Assembly (NCBI GenBank): GCA_019247715.1
Contig: JAFBAO010000002.1
Location: forward strand, 1-49,154
DNA from: Caulobacteraceae bacterium
GTDB lineage: Bacteria; Pseudomonadota; Alphaproteobacteria; Caulobacterales; Caulobacteraceae
Reading direction: 5' to 3'
DNA: 49,154 bases
The notes under the pieces are model-generated. The model saw only the letters and a program-made list of their open reading frames with translations, did not search any database and had not been told where the DNA came from. Numbering within the stretch: the stretch's first letter is position 1; the number at the start of each line of letters is the position of its first letter. This document shows, one piece after another, positions 34,926 to 43,750 of this stretch. Both the position numbers and the translations under genes were made by a program.

Positions 34926-35825
34926 ATGAACAAGGCTCCCACCGCCGAGGCCAAGACCGAAAACCCCGCCAAGCCCGCCAAGAAGGGCGCGGTGGCGGAG
35001 ATGGTCGAGATCTTCAAGACCGTGGCCTACGCCCTCCTGATCGCCCTGGCGCTGCGGGTGGCGCTCTTCCAGCCCTACACCATCCCCTCGGCCTCCATGG
35101 AGCCGAACCTCTACCGGGGCGACTACATCATCGTCTCCAAATGGTCCTACGGCTGGAGCAAGAACTCGATCCCCTTCAGCCCGCCGCTGTTCGAGGGAAG
35201 GCTGTTCTTCCATCCGCCCAAGCGCGGCGATATCGTGGTTTTCAAGCTGCCCTCCAGCGGCCACATCGACTACATCAAGCGGCTGATCGGCCTGCCGGGC
35301 GACCGCATCCAGATGCGGCGCGGCCACCTCTTCATCAACGACAAGCCCGTCCCCGAGCAGCGGCTGGGGACCATCCGCGGGGACCTGCCGGGGGGCGGGG
35401 GCGAGATGCAGCCGGTGACCCGGCTGCGCGAAACCACCCCGGAGGGACGCAGCTACGACGTCCAGGTCTCGCCGGGCCCGGAAAGCGCCGGCGACACCGG
35501 CGTCTATGTGGTGCCCCAGCACTGCTACTTCATGATGGGCGACAACCGGGACGATTCGGCCGACAGCCGCTTCGATTCCGGCCTCGCGCCGGGCGATCCC
35601 CGGCTCGGGGGCTGCGCCTGGGACTCCAGCCTCGACGCGGCGGTGGGCGACCAGCAGGGAGTCGGCTTCGTGCCGGAGGTGGACCTGGTGGGCAAGGCGC
35701 GGATCATCCTGCTCTCGTGGGACACCGGCGCCGAGGAGGGCGACACCTCCAAGGCCACTCTCTTCAAGCCCTGGACCTGGTTCACCGAAGCGCGGCCGAA
35801 CCGCTTCTTCCGCGTGCTGCAGTGA
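34926..35825 (+). CDS. lepB: Signal peptidase I
   Basis: A 299-residue inner-membrane protease that removes signal peptides. One N-terminal membrane helix (about residues 30-48) follows a lysine/alanine-rich cytoplasmic tail. The catalytic serine is S57 in PSASMEPNL and the lysine K118 in YIKRLIGLPGD. The MGDNRDDSADSR box is present. The C-terminal part is longer than in E. coli (alpha-type), ending EARPNRFFRVLQ. A short proline/lysine/alanine tail makes up residues 1-20. Confidence 0.96.
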   Translation: MNKAPTAEAKTENPAKPAKKGAVAEMVEIFKTVAYALLIALALRVALFQPYTIPSASMEPNLYRGDYIIVSKWSYGWSKNSIPFSPPLFEGRLFFHPPKRGDIVVFKLPSSGHIDYIKRLIGLPGDRIQMRRGHLFINDKPVPEQRLGTIRGDLPGGGGEMQPVTRLRETTPEGRSYDVQVSPGPESAGDTGVYVVPQHCYFMMGDNRDDSADSRFDSGLAPGDPRLGGCAWDSSLDAAVGDQQGVGFVPEVDLVGKARIILLSWDTGAEEGDTSKATLFKPWTWFTEARPNRFFRVLQ

Positions 35826-35837
35826 ACGCCGATCGGC

Positions 35838-36524
35838 ATGGATAGGCGCGCCGCCGCCGTCGCCGACCTCGAACGCCGTCTCGGCCATGTGTTTCGCGAC
35901 CGCGCCCTCATCGAGCGCTCCTTGACCCACGCCAGCGTCGGCGGGGCGGTCGACAACGAGCGGCTGGAGTTCCTGGGCGACCGGATTCTCGCCCTCATCA
36001 TCGCCGAGGCGCTGCTGGCCCGTGACGGCGCCGCCGACGCCGGCGCGCTTTCCAAGCGGCTGCACGTGCTGGTGAGCCGCGAGGCCTGCGCCGAGGTGGC
36101 GCGCACGCTGGGCGTTGGCCCGGCCCTCAGGCTTCCCGGCGGCGAGACCCGCCGCGGGGCGCGCGAGCAGACCCGCATCCTCGCCGACGCCTGCGAGGCC
36201 CTGATCGGCGCTCTCTACATGGAGGGGGGGCTGGAGAGCGCCCGGGCGCGGGTGCTGGAGCTCTGGGGCGCGGCCTTGGCGGCGCCGCACGACGAGGTCT
36301 CCGCCAACCCCAAGTCGCGGCTGCAGGAATGGGCGGCCGCCGCCGGCCGCTCACCCCCGGCCTACCGGCTGGTGGAGCGGGCTGGACCGGACCATGCCCC
36401 TCGCTTCACGGTGGAGGTGGAGGTGGGCGGAACGGGGCCGGTCCAGGCGGAGGGGCCCTCGCGTCAGGCGGCCGAGAAGGCGGCGGCGCTGGCCTGGCTG
36501 CTGCGTCAGGAGGCCCGGCCGTGA
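35838..36524 (+). CDS. rnc: Ribonuclease III
   Basis: A 228-residue double-strand-specific ribonuclease for rRNA and mRNA processing. The signature ERLEFLGDR (41-49) holds the metal-binding E44 and D48. D117 and E120 in LADACEALIGALYMEGG complete the site. The C-terminal dsRNA-binding domain runs from about 155 to 225 (NPKSRLQEWAAAAGRSPPAYRL, then GPSRQAAEKAAALAWLLRQ). Its stop overlaps the era GTG. Located between lepB and era as in most proteobacteria. Confidence 0.95.
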   Translation: MDRRAAAVADLERRLGHVFRDRALIERSLTHASVGGAVDNERLEFLGDRILALIIAEALLARDGAADAGALSKRLHVLVSREACAEVARTLGVGPALRLPGGETRRGAREQTRILADACEALIGALYMEGGLESARARVLELWGAALAAPHDEVSANPKSRLQEWAAAAGRSPPAYRLVERAGPDHAPRFTVEVEVGGTGPVQAEGPSRQAAEKAAALAWLLRQEARP

Positions 36525-37453
36525 CCCGGGCGGGCTTCGCGGCGATCATCGGGGCGCCCAACGCCGGCAAGTCGACCTTGGCCAACCGGCTGGTGGGCGC
36601 CAAGGTCTCCATCGTCACCCAGAAGGTGCAGACCACCCGCTTTCCGGTCCGCGGCGTGGCCATGGAGGGCGAGAGTCAGATCGTGCTGGTGGACACGCCG
36701 GGAATCTTCCGGCCCCGGCGGCGGCTCGACCGGGCCATGATCCGCGCCGCCTGGGGCGGGGCCGAGGACGCCGACGCGGTCGTGCATCTGGTGGACGCCG
36801 AAGCCGAGCTCGCGGCCGCGCGTCCGGGCGCCAAGGCCGCCGACCGCCGCGCCGCGGAGGACGTCGCCGCCATTGTCGAGGGCCTGAAGCGGGCGGGGCG
36901 CCCGGCGATCCTGGCGCTCAACAAGGTCGACCGGGTGAAGCCGGCGGATCTCCTGGCGCTCACCGAACGGCTGCACGGGGCGGGCGTCTACAGCGAGGTC
37001 TTCATGATCTCGGCGCTGAACGGCTCGGGCGTCGCGGACCTGAAGACGAGGCTCGCCGCCCTGATGCCCGAGGGGCCGTGGCTCTACCCGGCGGACCAGA
37101 CCGCCGATCTGCCCGCCCGGCTGCTGGCGGCCGAGATCACCCGCGAGAAGCTCTACCTTCGGGTCCACGAGGAACTGCCCTACGCCGCCAGCGTCGAAAC
37201 CACCGCCTTCGAGGAGAAGCCCGACGGCTCGGCCCGGATCGAGCAGACCCTCTACGTGGAGCGCGAGGGGCAGCGGCCGATCCTGATCGGCAAGGGCGGG
37301 CGTACGCTCAAGTGGATCGGCGAGGCGGCCCGCAAGGAACTGGCCGAGATCCTGGACCGCCCGGTGCACCTCTTCCTCACCGTCAAGGTCAAGGCGGGCT
37401 GGGCCGAGGAGCGCGGGCTTTACCGGGACCTCGGGCTGGACTTCGATGTGTGA
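36521..37453 (+). CDS. era: GTPase Era
   Basis: A 310-residue ribosome-assembly GTPase. G1 is GAPNAGKS (11-18), G3 DTPG (58-61), G4 NKVD (134-137) and G5 SALNGSG near 162. The KH domain carries LIGKGGRTLKWIG. It binds the 3' end of 16S rRNA. The GTG at 36521 overlaps the rnc stop; the frame reaches further upstream only as a shadow of rnc. A palindromic mosaic element follows before recO. Confidence 0.95.
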   Translation: MTRAGFAAIIGAPNAGKSTLANRLVGAKVSIVTQKVQTTRFPVRGVAMEGESQIVLVDTPGIFRPRRRLDRAMIRAAWGGAEDADAVVHLVDAEAELAAARPGAKAADRRAAEDVAAIVEGLKRAGRPAILALNKVDRVKPADLLALTERLHGAGVYSEVFMISALNGSGVADLKTRLAALMPEGPWLYPADQTADLPARLLAAEITREKLYLRVHEELPYAASVETTAFEEKPDGSARIEQTLYVEREGQRPILIGKGGRTLKWIGEAARKELAEILDRPVHLFLTVKVKAGWAEERGLYRDLGLDFDV

Positions 37454-37465
37454 CGCGGCGTCTGC

Positions 37466-37589
37466 GCGCCCCCTCCACCGCTTCGCGGTCCACCTCCCCC
37501 GATGCTCGGGGGAGGAGATGGCTTCGGTTCTCCTCCCTCGCGTAGCGGGGGAGGTGGCTGATCGCGCAGCGATCAGACGGAGGGGGCGC
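37466..37589. repeat. Intergenic palindromic mosaic element B
   Basis: The 11-base arms GCGCCCCCTCC (37466-37476) and GGAGGGGGCGC (37579-37589) are perfect inverted copies. Inside are CTCCCCCGA-TGC-TCGGGGGAG (37494-37514), CCTCCCTCGC-GTA-GCGGGGGAGG (about 37532-37554) and CTGATCGC-GCA-GCGATCAG (37558-37576). The layout parallels element A at 22844-22992. Confidence 0.8.
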
Positions 37590-37604
37590 AACCCCGCCTG
37601 AGCG

Positions 37605-38336
37605 ATGGAATTCGAGGACGACGCCTTCGTGCTCACCGCCCGCCCGCACGGCGAGACCGGGGCGATCGTGGAGCTGTTGACCCGCGGCCACGGCAAGTGG
37701 GCCGCCCACGTGGCCGGCGCGGCCTCGCGGCGGATGAAGCCCTTCGTGCAGCCGGGGGCGCGGGTGCTGGCGCGCTATCGGGCCCGGGTGGCCGAGCAGC
37801 TGGGATCGGCGCGGTTGGAGCCGGAGGGGGAGGGGCCCGCAGCGCTGTTCGACGACGCCCTGGCGTTGGCGGGGCTGGCGGCGGCGACCGCGGTGGCGGC
37901 GGGAGCCCTGCCGGAGCGCGAGCCGCATCCGGGCGCTTTCCTGGCCCTCGAAGCTCTGACCGAGACGCTGGCGAGCCCGCAGATCTGGCCGGCAGTGTAC
38001 GTGCGCTTCGAGGCCGGCCTCTTGGCCGACCTGGGCTTCGGCCTCGACCTCTCGCGTTGCGCGGTGAGCGGGAGCGCCGACGACCTCGTCTACGTCAGCC
38101 CCAGGACCGGTCGGGCGGTGAGCGCGGCGGCCGGCGACGCCTACAAGGACCGGCTGCTCGCCCTGCCGCCGTTCCTGCTCTCGGCCCAGGGCGGCCTCGC
38201 CCCCGGCGACGTGGGCGCCGGGCTGCAGCTCACCGGCCACTTCCTCGAACGCACGGTGTTCGCGCCGCTCAACCGGCCTTTGCCGCCGGCCCGGCATTGG
38301 CTGGTGGATCGCTTGGCCGGCGCGGGGCGGCTCTAG
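37605..38336 (+). CDS. recO: DNA repair protein RecO
   Basis: A 243-residue recombination mediator that loads RecA together with RecR. The OB-fold opening is seen in ARPHGETGAIVELLTRGHGKWAAHVAGAASRR, split here by short loops, and the RecO C-terminal helical domain contains VYVRFEAGLLADLGFGLDLSRCAVSG. The zinc-finger cysteines known in some RecO proteins are missing here, as in many alphaproteobacteria. The start codon ATG 37605 lacks a strong ribosome-binding site. Confidence 0.93.
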   Translation: MEFEDDAFVLTARPHGETGAIVELLTRGHGKWAAHVAGAASRRMKPFVQPGARVLARYRARVAEQLGSARLEPEGEGPAALFDDALALAGLAAATAVAAGALPEREPHPGAFLALEALTETLASPQIWPAVYVRFEAGLLADLGFGLDLSRCAVSGSADDLVYVSPRTGRAVSAAAGDAYKDRLLALPPFLLSAQGGLAPGDVGAGLQLTGHFLERTVFAPLNRPLPPARHWLVDRLAGAGRL

Positions 38337-38399
38337 GGAGCCGGCGGGCGGAACAAGTCCAGCCCGGCGCCGTTTATCGGCAGCCTCGCTCGGCGCCGC

Positions 38400-41300
38400 T
38401 TGGAGCTCGCATTGGATTCGGCCAAAGAGGCTCGGCTGGGCGCCGCTCCGCTCTGGAGGCCCTCCACCCTTCGCCTCGCCGACCGGCCCGAGATCTCGGT
38501 GGTCATCCCCTGCTACAACGCCGCGGACACACTCGGTCGTGCGCTTTCCAGCCTCGCCCACCAGAGCTGGCCGGCCTGGGAAGCGATCGTCGTCGACGAC
38601 GGCTCCGAGGACGATAGCGCCGGGCTCGCGGCGCGCCGGGCCAGGCGCGATCCGCGCGTTCGGGTGCTGCGGCAATCCCACCACGGCGCGGCGGCGGCGC
38701 GCAATCGCGGCGTGGCCGCCGCCTCCGGGACCTGGCTCTGTTTTCTCGACGCAGACGACTGGCTGGACCGCCAGGCCTTCGCCCGTTGGCTCCTGACCGC
38801 GGATCGCCAGGCGGGCGCGGCGGTGGTCGTCGGCCGCAGCGTTCGGGTGACCGAGGGCGGGCGGGCGTGGCCCTGGCCCAAGCGCGATCTCGCCGACGCG
38901 TTCGGCGTGTTCTGCTCGGACTGCGCCATCACCATCCACAGCGCCCTCGTCAAACGGAGCGCCGTGCTGGCGGTCGGCGGTTTCGACGCGAGCCTCAGGA
39001 CCAGCGAGGACTGGGACCTTTGGCAGCGCATCGCCCGCGCCGGCGCCGCCTTCGCCCAGACCGACCAGGTGGTGGGCTACTACCGGGCCCGGGCGGGGAG
39101 CCTGTCGCGCGATCTTGGACAGGCCGCCGCAGACGCGCTCGAGGTGATGGGCCGCGGCCACCGCCCCGACCTGCGCGTGCGCGAGGCCCCGGCGGCCTAC
39201 GCACGAGGCGCGCCGCCGGACGCGCTGGCCGCGCGGCGGCTCTACTATCTGCTCTGGTCCGGCGCCCGCGACATCGCCGCCGGCGGTGAGGGGCTGGCTG
39301 CGGCGGCCCTGCTGCCGGCCGACATCGACACGGACTTCGAACCGGACTCGGTGGGCGAGCTGATGGCCAGCGGCGCGGCCGACATGCTGGGCCTGCGGCC
39401 CGACCAGGCGGGCGAGGCGTGGGTCCGCATGGGCCCGAAGCTCCGTCGCCTCCTGCAGGCGGCGCACGGCGATCCCGCGCGCAGCCGGCTCGTGGAGTTG
39501 AGCCTGGCCGCCGCCAAGGCCGCGCTGGCCGGCGGGCGCGCCGGCGATTCCGATCGCCTCGAGCTCGGCGCCGCCGCCATCCCCCCGGGCCTGAGCGAGG
39601 CCGACGATTTCGCGATCCTCCAGCTCCACGGGGGGCTGCGGACCATCGGGAGCATCGCGCTCCCCATGCTGGGCGCGCGCAGCGGCGCGGATTTGCGGGG
39701 CGCGGCCGTAGCCCAGATCGGCGACCTGCCGCTGACCCGGGCCCTCCTCGCCGCGCGTCCGTGGCGGCGCCTGACTTTCTGGCCAGCCGTCCTCCGTTCG
39801 CTTCTGGAAGTGCGTGGCCTCGGCCTCAGGCGGGGCCTGGCGAAGCCCTCGCGCATCGCCCCGGTCCTGCGTCAGCGCCTGCGGCATTCGCTGCGGGCCG
39901 GATTGAAGGCGGACGTCGCGGCGCGGCTGAGGCGGCTCGGCCAGGACGACGGCGCCAGCGCGCACGCCCAGGAGCTGGCGCGGCTGCGGGCGGCGGCGAA
40001 GGCTGACCTTCCGGACTCGCCCGACGCGGTCCCAGCGCCTGCGGGGTGTCAGCACTGGCCGGGCGAAGCGGCGGAGCGCTCAGCGTGGGACGGCTTCTTC
40101 AGCGCCAACCGATGGGATCGCGAGAGCCCCTACGAGCGGCTGAAGTTCGAGGACACGCTGGAGCTCACGCCGCTATTGCCGGACGGATCGGGCCTGGAGC
40201 TGGCCTGCGCCGAGGGCCACTTCACCGAGCGGCTCGCCCCGAGGCTCGGGCGGCTGCTGGCCACCGACATCTCGGCGACGGCGCTCGAGCGCGCGCGGGA
40301 GCGCTGCGCGCGCCTCGCCAACGTCAGCTTCCGAAGGCTCGACTTCGTGCGCGAGCCGCTGGCCGGCCGCTACGACCTCATCGTCTGCAGCGAGGCGCTC
40401 TACTACGCGGGGCCGCGAATGAAGGCGACCGCCCGGAAGATCGCCGCGGCCCTGAAGCCGGGCGGCCGGCTGGTCATGGCCAACGCCTGCATGATCTCGG
40501 ACGAGCCGGACGCCACCGGTTTCGACTGGGGGCACGATCGCGGCGCGCGCACCATCGGCGAACTCTTCCAGTCCATGCGGGGGCTCAGCCTGGAGGGGGA
40601 GATCCGCCGGCCGCTCTACCGGGTGCAGGCCTTCCGCCGCACCGGCGCCGCGCCCGCGCAGGCGCCCCTGATCGAGCGCCGGCCACTGGAGGTCACCCTG
40701 GAGCCCGCGGTGGCGCGCGCGGTGGTCTGGAACGGCGGGACGAGCCGCCTCCAGCGCCTGCGCGCCGAGGCGTCCGTCGAGGCGCCGATCCTGATGTATC
40801 ACCGCATTTCCCCGGCCCCGACGCCGGGCCTGGAGCGCTATTGCGTCCATCCCGACCGGTTCGCCGAGCAGATCGCCTGGCTGCGTCAGCGCGGCTGCTG
40901 GGGGATCGCGCCGGAGGCGCTTCTGGAGGCGCTGGAACGCAACATCCCCCTGCCCGGGCGGCCGGTGATGCTCACCTTCGATGATGGATACGCGGATTTC
41001 GCCGAGCATGCCTGGCCGGTGCTGCAGCGGCACGATTTCACGGCCACGCTCTTCGTGGTCGCCGAGGCGGTGGGCGGAAGGGCGCAGTGGGACGCGGGCG
41101 CCGGATCGCCCGCCCCCCTCATGGACTGGGGAACCCTTGCCGGACTTTCGGCCGCCGGGCTCCGGATCGAGAGCCACGGCGCGAACCACCGGCCTCTCAC
41201 CCGGCTCGGCGTGCGGGAGATCTACCGGGAAGTCCTGCGCGGCCGGGCCCTGATCGAGAACGCCGTCGGCCGCGCGCCCATCGCGTTCTGCTACCCCTAC

Positions 41301-41510
41301 GGCGCCCACGACCGGGTGTCGGAATGCGTCGTGCGCGAATGCGGAGCTCGGCTGGCGTTCACCACGGCGGCCGGCGTGGCCAGCCTCGCCAGCAATCCGC
41401 TCAGGCTTCCGCGCGTCGAGGTGTCCGGCCGGGACGATTTGGAAAGCTTCGTCCGCAAGCTCGGGCATTGGCCGACGGGGCCGGCGCGCGCCCTCCAGAC
41501 CGGCGATTGA
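38400..41510 (+). CDS. Trifunctional glycosyltransferase / NodS-like methyltransferase / NodB-like polysaccharide deacetylase
   Basis: A 1036-residue cytoplasmic-type protein with three catalytic modules. A GT2 domain (about residues 31-250) carries ISVVIPCYN, VVDDGSEDD, DADD (117-120) and the SEDWDLW acid region. A helical segment of about 300 residues (260-550) has no recognised domain. A class I SAM methyltransferase (560-770) with LELACAEGHFTERL and PGGRLVMANA is closest to the NodS group. A NodB-type deacetylase (795-1025) has TFDDGYAD, SHGANH and CYPYGAHD, the complete metal site. The module set parallels NodC/NodS/NodB of Nod-factor synthesis, but the GT2 lacks the membrane helices of NodC. 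The TTG at 38400 (or TTG 38412) starts it. An ABC exporter follows. The glycan made is unknown. Confidence 0.88.
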   Translation: MELALDSAKEARLGAAPLWRPSTLRLADRPEISVVIPCYNAADTLGRALSSLAHQSWPAWEAIVVDDGSEDDSAGLAARRARRDPRVRVLRQSHHGAAAARNRGVAAASGTWLCFLDADDWLDRQAFARWLLTADRQAGAAVVVGRSVRVTEGGRAWPWPKRDLADAFGVFCSDCAITIHSALVKRSAVLAVGGFDASLRTSEDWDLWQRIARAGAAFAQTDQVVGYYRARAGSLSRDLGQAAADALEVMGRGHRPDLRVREAPAAYARGAPPDALAARRLYYLLWSGARDIAAGGEGLAAAALLPADIDTDFEPDSVGELMASGAADMLGLRPDQAGEAWVRMGPKLRRLLQAAHGDPARSRLVELSLAAAKAALAGGRAGDSDRLELGAAAIPPGLSEADDFAILQLHGGLRTIGSIALPMLGARSGADLRGAAVAQIGDLPLTRALLAARPWRRLTFWPAVLRSLLEVRGLGLRRGLAKPSRIAPVLRQRLRHSLRAGLKADVAARLRRLGQDDGASAHAQELARLRAAAKADLPDSPDAVPAPAGCQHWPGEAAERSAWDGFFSANRWDRESPYERLKFEDTLELTPLLPDGSGLELACAEGHFTERLAPRLGRLLATDISATALERARERCARLANVSFRRLDFVREPLAGRYDLIVCSEALYYAGPRMKATARKIAAALKPGGRLVMANACMISDEPDATGFDWGHDRGARTIGELFQSMRGLSLEGEIRRPLYRVQAFRRTGAAPAQAPLIERRPLEVTLEPAVARAVVWNGGTSRLQRLRAEASVEAPILMYHRISPAPTPGLERYCVHPDRFAEQIAWLRQRGCWGIAPEALLEALERNIPLPGRPVMLTFDDGYADFAEHAWPVLQRHDFTATLFVVAEAVGGRAQWDAGAGSPAPLMDWGTLAGLSAAGLRIESHGANHRPLTRLGVREIYREVLRGRALIENAVGRAPIAFCYPYGAHDRVSECVVRECGARLAFTTAAGVASLASNPLRLPRVEVSGRDDLESFVRKLGHWPTGPARALQTGD

Positions 41511-41562
41511 ACCCTTTTCCGCCGCGCGGAGTTCTAACTCGGAACTGAAGCGTGGGGCGCGC

Positions 41563-42444
41563 ATGCCGGGAGAGGGGAGGGCTGCGGCGGCGTCGATGCA
41601 GAAGCTGGAAAGCCGCCCCTCCGAGACCACCCTGGTGCTGGAGCCAGGCCGGGCGGACCGGTACTACTGGCTCGACCTCTGGCGCTACCGCGAGCTCTTC
41701 GCGATCCTGGCCTGGCGCGACCTGGCGGTGCGCTACAAGCAGACGGTGATCGGTGTCGCCTGGGCGGTGGTGCGTCCGCTGCTGACCATGCTGATCTTCA
41801 CCTTCATCTTCGGCCGGATCGCCAGGCTGCACAGCGACGGCGCGGCGCCCTATCCGATCATGGTGCTCGCCGGCCTGCTGCCCTGGACGCTGTTCTCCAC
41901 CATCCTCAGCGAAGCCTCGGCGAGCCTGATCGGCAACGCCAACCTGATCGGCAAGGTCTACTTCCCGCGCCTCATCGTCCCTTCGGCCGCCATCGTGGTG
42001 GCCCTGGCCGATTTCGCGGTCGCCTTCCTGATCCTCCTGGCCATGATGGTCTGGTTCCGGTTCGCGCCGGACTGGCGGATTCTCTTCCTGCCCGCCTTCA
42101 TCCTGCTGGGCGTGCTGGCGAGCCTCGGCCCGGCCCTTTTCATCACCGCGATGAACGTCAAGTACCGGGACTTCCGCTACATCATCCCGTTCCTGCTGCA
42201 GTTCGGGACCTACGTCTCCCCGGTGGGCTTCTCGAGCAGCGTGACGCCGGCCGAATGGCGGCTGCTCTACAGCGCCAATCCGGCGGTGGGGGTGATCGAC
42301 GGCTTCCGCTGGTGCCTGCTGGGAGGTGAGGCGCACCTCTACCTGCCCGGCTTCCTCGTCAGCCTCGCCGTGGTGGCCGCTTTCCTGTGGCTCGGCGTCG
42401 GCTACTTCCGCGCCACCGAGCGCTCCTTCGCGGACCTGCTCTGA
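41563..42444 (+). CDS. ABC-2-type polysaccharide export permease (Wzm/KpsM family)
   Basis: A 293-residue membrane subunit with six predicted helices and the ABC-2 pattern of O-antigen and capsule exporters. It has a cytoplasmic amphipathic N-terminal part WRYRELFAILAWRDLAVRYKQTVIGVAWAVVRP, seen in shorter blocks, the MNVKYRDFRYIIPFLLQFGTYVSPVGF segment typical of Wzm, and a final YSANPAVGVIDGFRW. It would move a lipid-linked glycan across the inner membrane together with the ATPase encoded next. ATG 41563 or, 33 bases on, ATG 41596 (MQKLES) may be the start. Confidence 0.92.
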   Translation: MPGEGRAAAASMQKLESRPSETTLVLEPGRADRYYWLDLWRYRELFAILAWRDLAVRYKQTVIGVAWAVVRPLLTMLIFTFIFGRIARLHSDGAAPYPIMVLAGLLPWTLFSTILSEASASLIGNANLIGKVYFPRLIVPSAAIVVALADFAVAFLILLAMMVWFRFAPDWRILFLPAFILLGVLASLGPALFITAMNVKYRDFRYIIPFLLQFGTYVSPVGFSSSVTPAEWRLLYSANPAVGVIDGFRWCLLGGEAHLYLPGFLVSLAVVAAFLWLGVGYFRATERSFADLL

Positions 42445-42446
42445 GC

Positions 42447-43736
42447 ATGGCGGCGGACGTGGTCATCCGGGCCGAGGGCCTCGGCAAGAGGTACGTCATC
42501 GCCCGCACAGGCGACCGCGAGCGCTACGTGGCGCTGCGCGACGTGATCGCCGGCGCCGCCCGCAGCCTCGGGCGGACGGCCATGGACCTGGCGCGCGGCC
42601 GGCCCGTGGCGAGGAGGGAGGCGTCGGAGGCGTTCTGGGCTCTGAGCAACGTGAGCTTCGAGGTCAGACGCGGCGAGGTGCTGGGCGTGATCGGCCGCAA
42701 CGGCGCGGGCAAGAGCACCCTTCTCAAGATCCTCTCGCGCATCACCGAGCCCACCCGCGGGCGCGTGACCATCAAGGGCCGGGTCGCGAGCCTCATGGAG
42801 GTGGGCACCGGTTTCCACCCCGAGCTCACCGGCCGCGAGAACATCTATCTCAACGGCGCCATCCTCGGCATGCGCTACGCCGAGATCCGCCGCAAGTTCG
42901 ACGAGATCGTCGCCTTCGCGGAGGTGGAGAAGTTCCTCGACACCCCGGTGAAGCGCTACTCCAGCGGCATGTACGTGCGCCTGGCTTTCGCCGTGGCGGG
43001 ACACCTGGAGCCGGAGATCCTCATCGTCGACGAGGTGCTGGCGGTGGGCGACGCCGAGTTTCAGCGCAAGTGCCTGGGCAAGATGAGCGAGGTCGCCGGT
43101 CACGGGCGGACCGTCATCTTCGTCAGCCACAACCTCGCCGCCGTCCAGCAGCTCTGCCAGACGGGTCTGCTGCTCGACCAGGGCGCGCTGGCGGCCCAGG
43201 GCGCGGCCGCGTCCGTCACGGCCGCCTACATCAGCTCGCTCAAGAAAGCCCAGTCGCCTTCGCTGATGCACTGGTCGGACCGGAACACCAGCGGCGAGGG
43301 GCTGATCACCCGGTTCGAGCTGGAAGGCGGAAGCGCCGTCGGCCAGATCAGCTTCGGCGCGCCGCTGCGCTTTCGCATTTCGGCGAGCTTCCGCGCCCCG
43401 ATCGTCGATCCGAGCTTCGGCCTGATCGTCCAGTCGGCGGCCGGCGAGCGGCTGGCCAATGTCCACTCGATCCAGACGGGTCTGCGGCTGGGCAGCGTGG
43501 ATGGGGAGATCGCCATCGAAGGCATGATCGACCACTTCATCCTCTATCCCGGGGAGTACCTCCTCAGTCCGTGGATCATGGATTCCGCCCACACCCGCGA
43601 GATCGACTTCGTCCAGATGTGCGCGGGGCTGACGGTCGTCCCGGCGCCCGGACCTTGCGGCGACCTGAGGCTCGATCCGGACTGGGGCAAGGTGCATCTG
43701 AAGTCGCGCTGGCGCAGGATTGCGGGGAAGGGCTAG
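42447..43736 (+). CDS. ABC polysaccharide exporter ATPase with Wzt-type C-terminal domain
   Basis: A 429-residue ATP-binding subunit. Walker A is GRNGAGKST (83-91), the family marker is MEVGTGFHPELTGRENIYLNG, and the signature is YSSGMYVRLAFAVAGHLEP, with Walker B ILIVDEVLAVGD. From about residue 265 a beta-sandwich C-terminal domain follows, as in Wzt proteins that bind the capped end of their polysaccharide (EGLITRFELEGG ... GYxLLSPWI-like strands). That suggests the exported chain carries a recognised end modification, perhaps the methyl group placed by the upstream enzyme. ATG 42447 is 2 bases after the permease stop. Confidence 0.92.
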   Translation: MAADVVIRAEGLGKRYVIARTGDRERYVALRDVIAGAARSLGRTAMDLARGRPVARREASEAFWALSNVSFEVRRGEVLGVIGRNGAGKSTLLKILSRITEPTRGRVTIKGRVASLMEVGTGFHPELTGRENIYLNGAILGMRYAEIRRKFDEIVAFAEVEKFLDTPVKRYSSGMYVRLAFAVAGHLEPEILIVDEVLAVGDAEFQRKCLGKMSEVAGHGRTVIFVSHNLAAVQQLCQTGLLLDQGALAAQGAAASVTAAYISSLKKAQSPSLMHWSDRNTSGEGLITRFELEGGSAVGQISFGAPLRFRISASFRAPIVDPSFGLIVQSAAGERLANVHSIQTGLRLGSVDGEIAIEGMIDHFILYPGEYLLSPWIMDSAHTREIDFVQMCAGLTVVPAPGPCGDLRLDPDWGKVHLKSRWRRIAGKG

Positions 43737-43750
43737 CGACGCGCCCTTTC

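Noticed and set aside
37389..40055. 888-codon frame antisense to recO and the trifunctional gene
   Set aside because: No domain or signal is visible, composition is that of a mirror frame, and both opposing genes are well supported.
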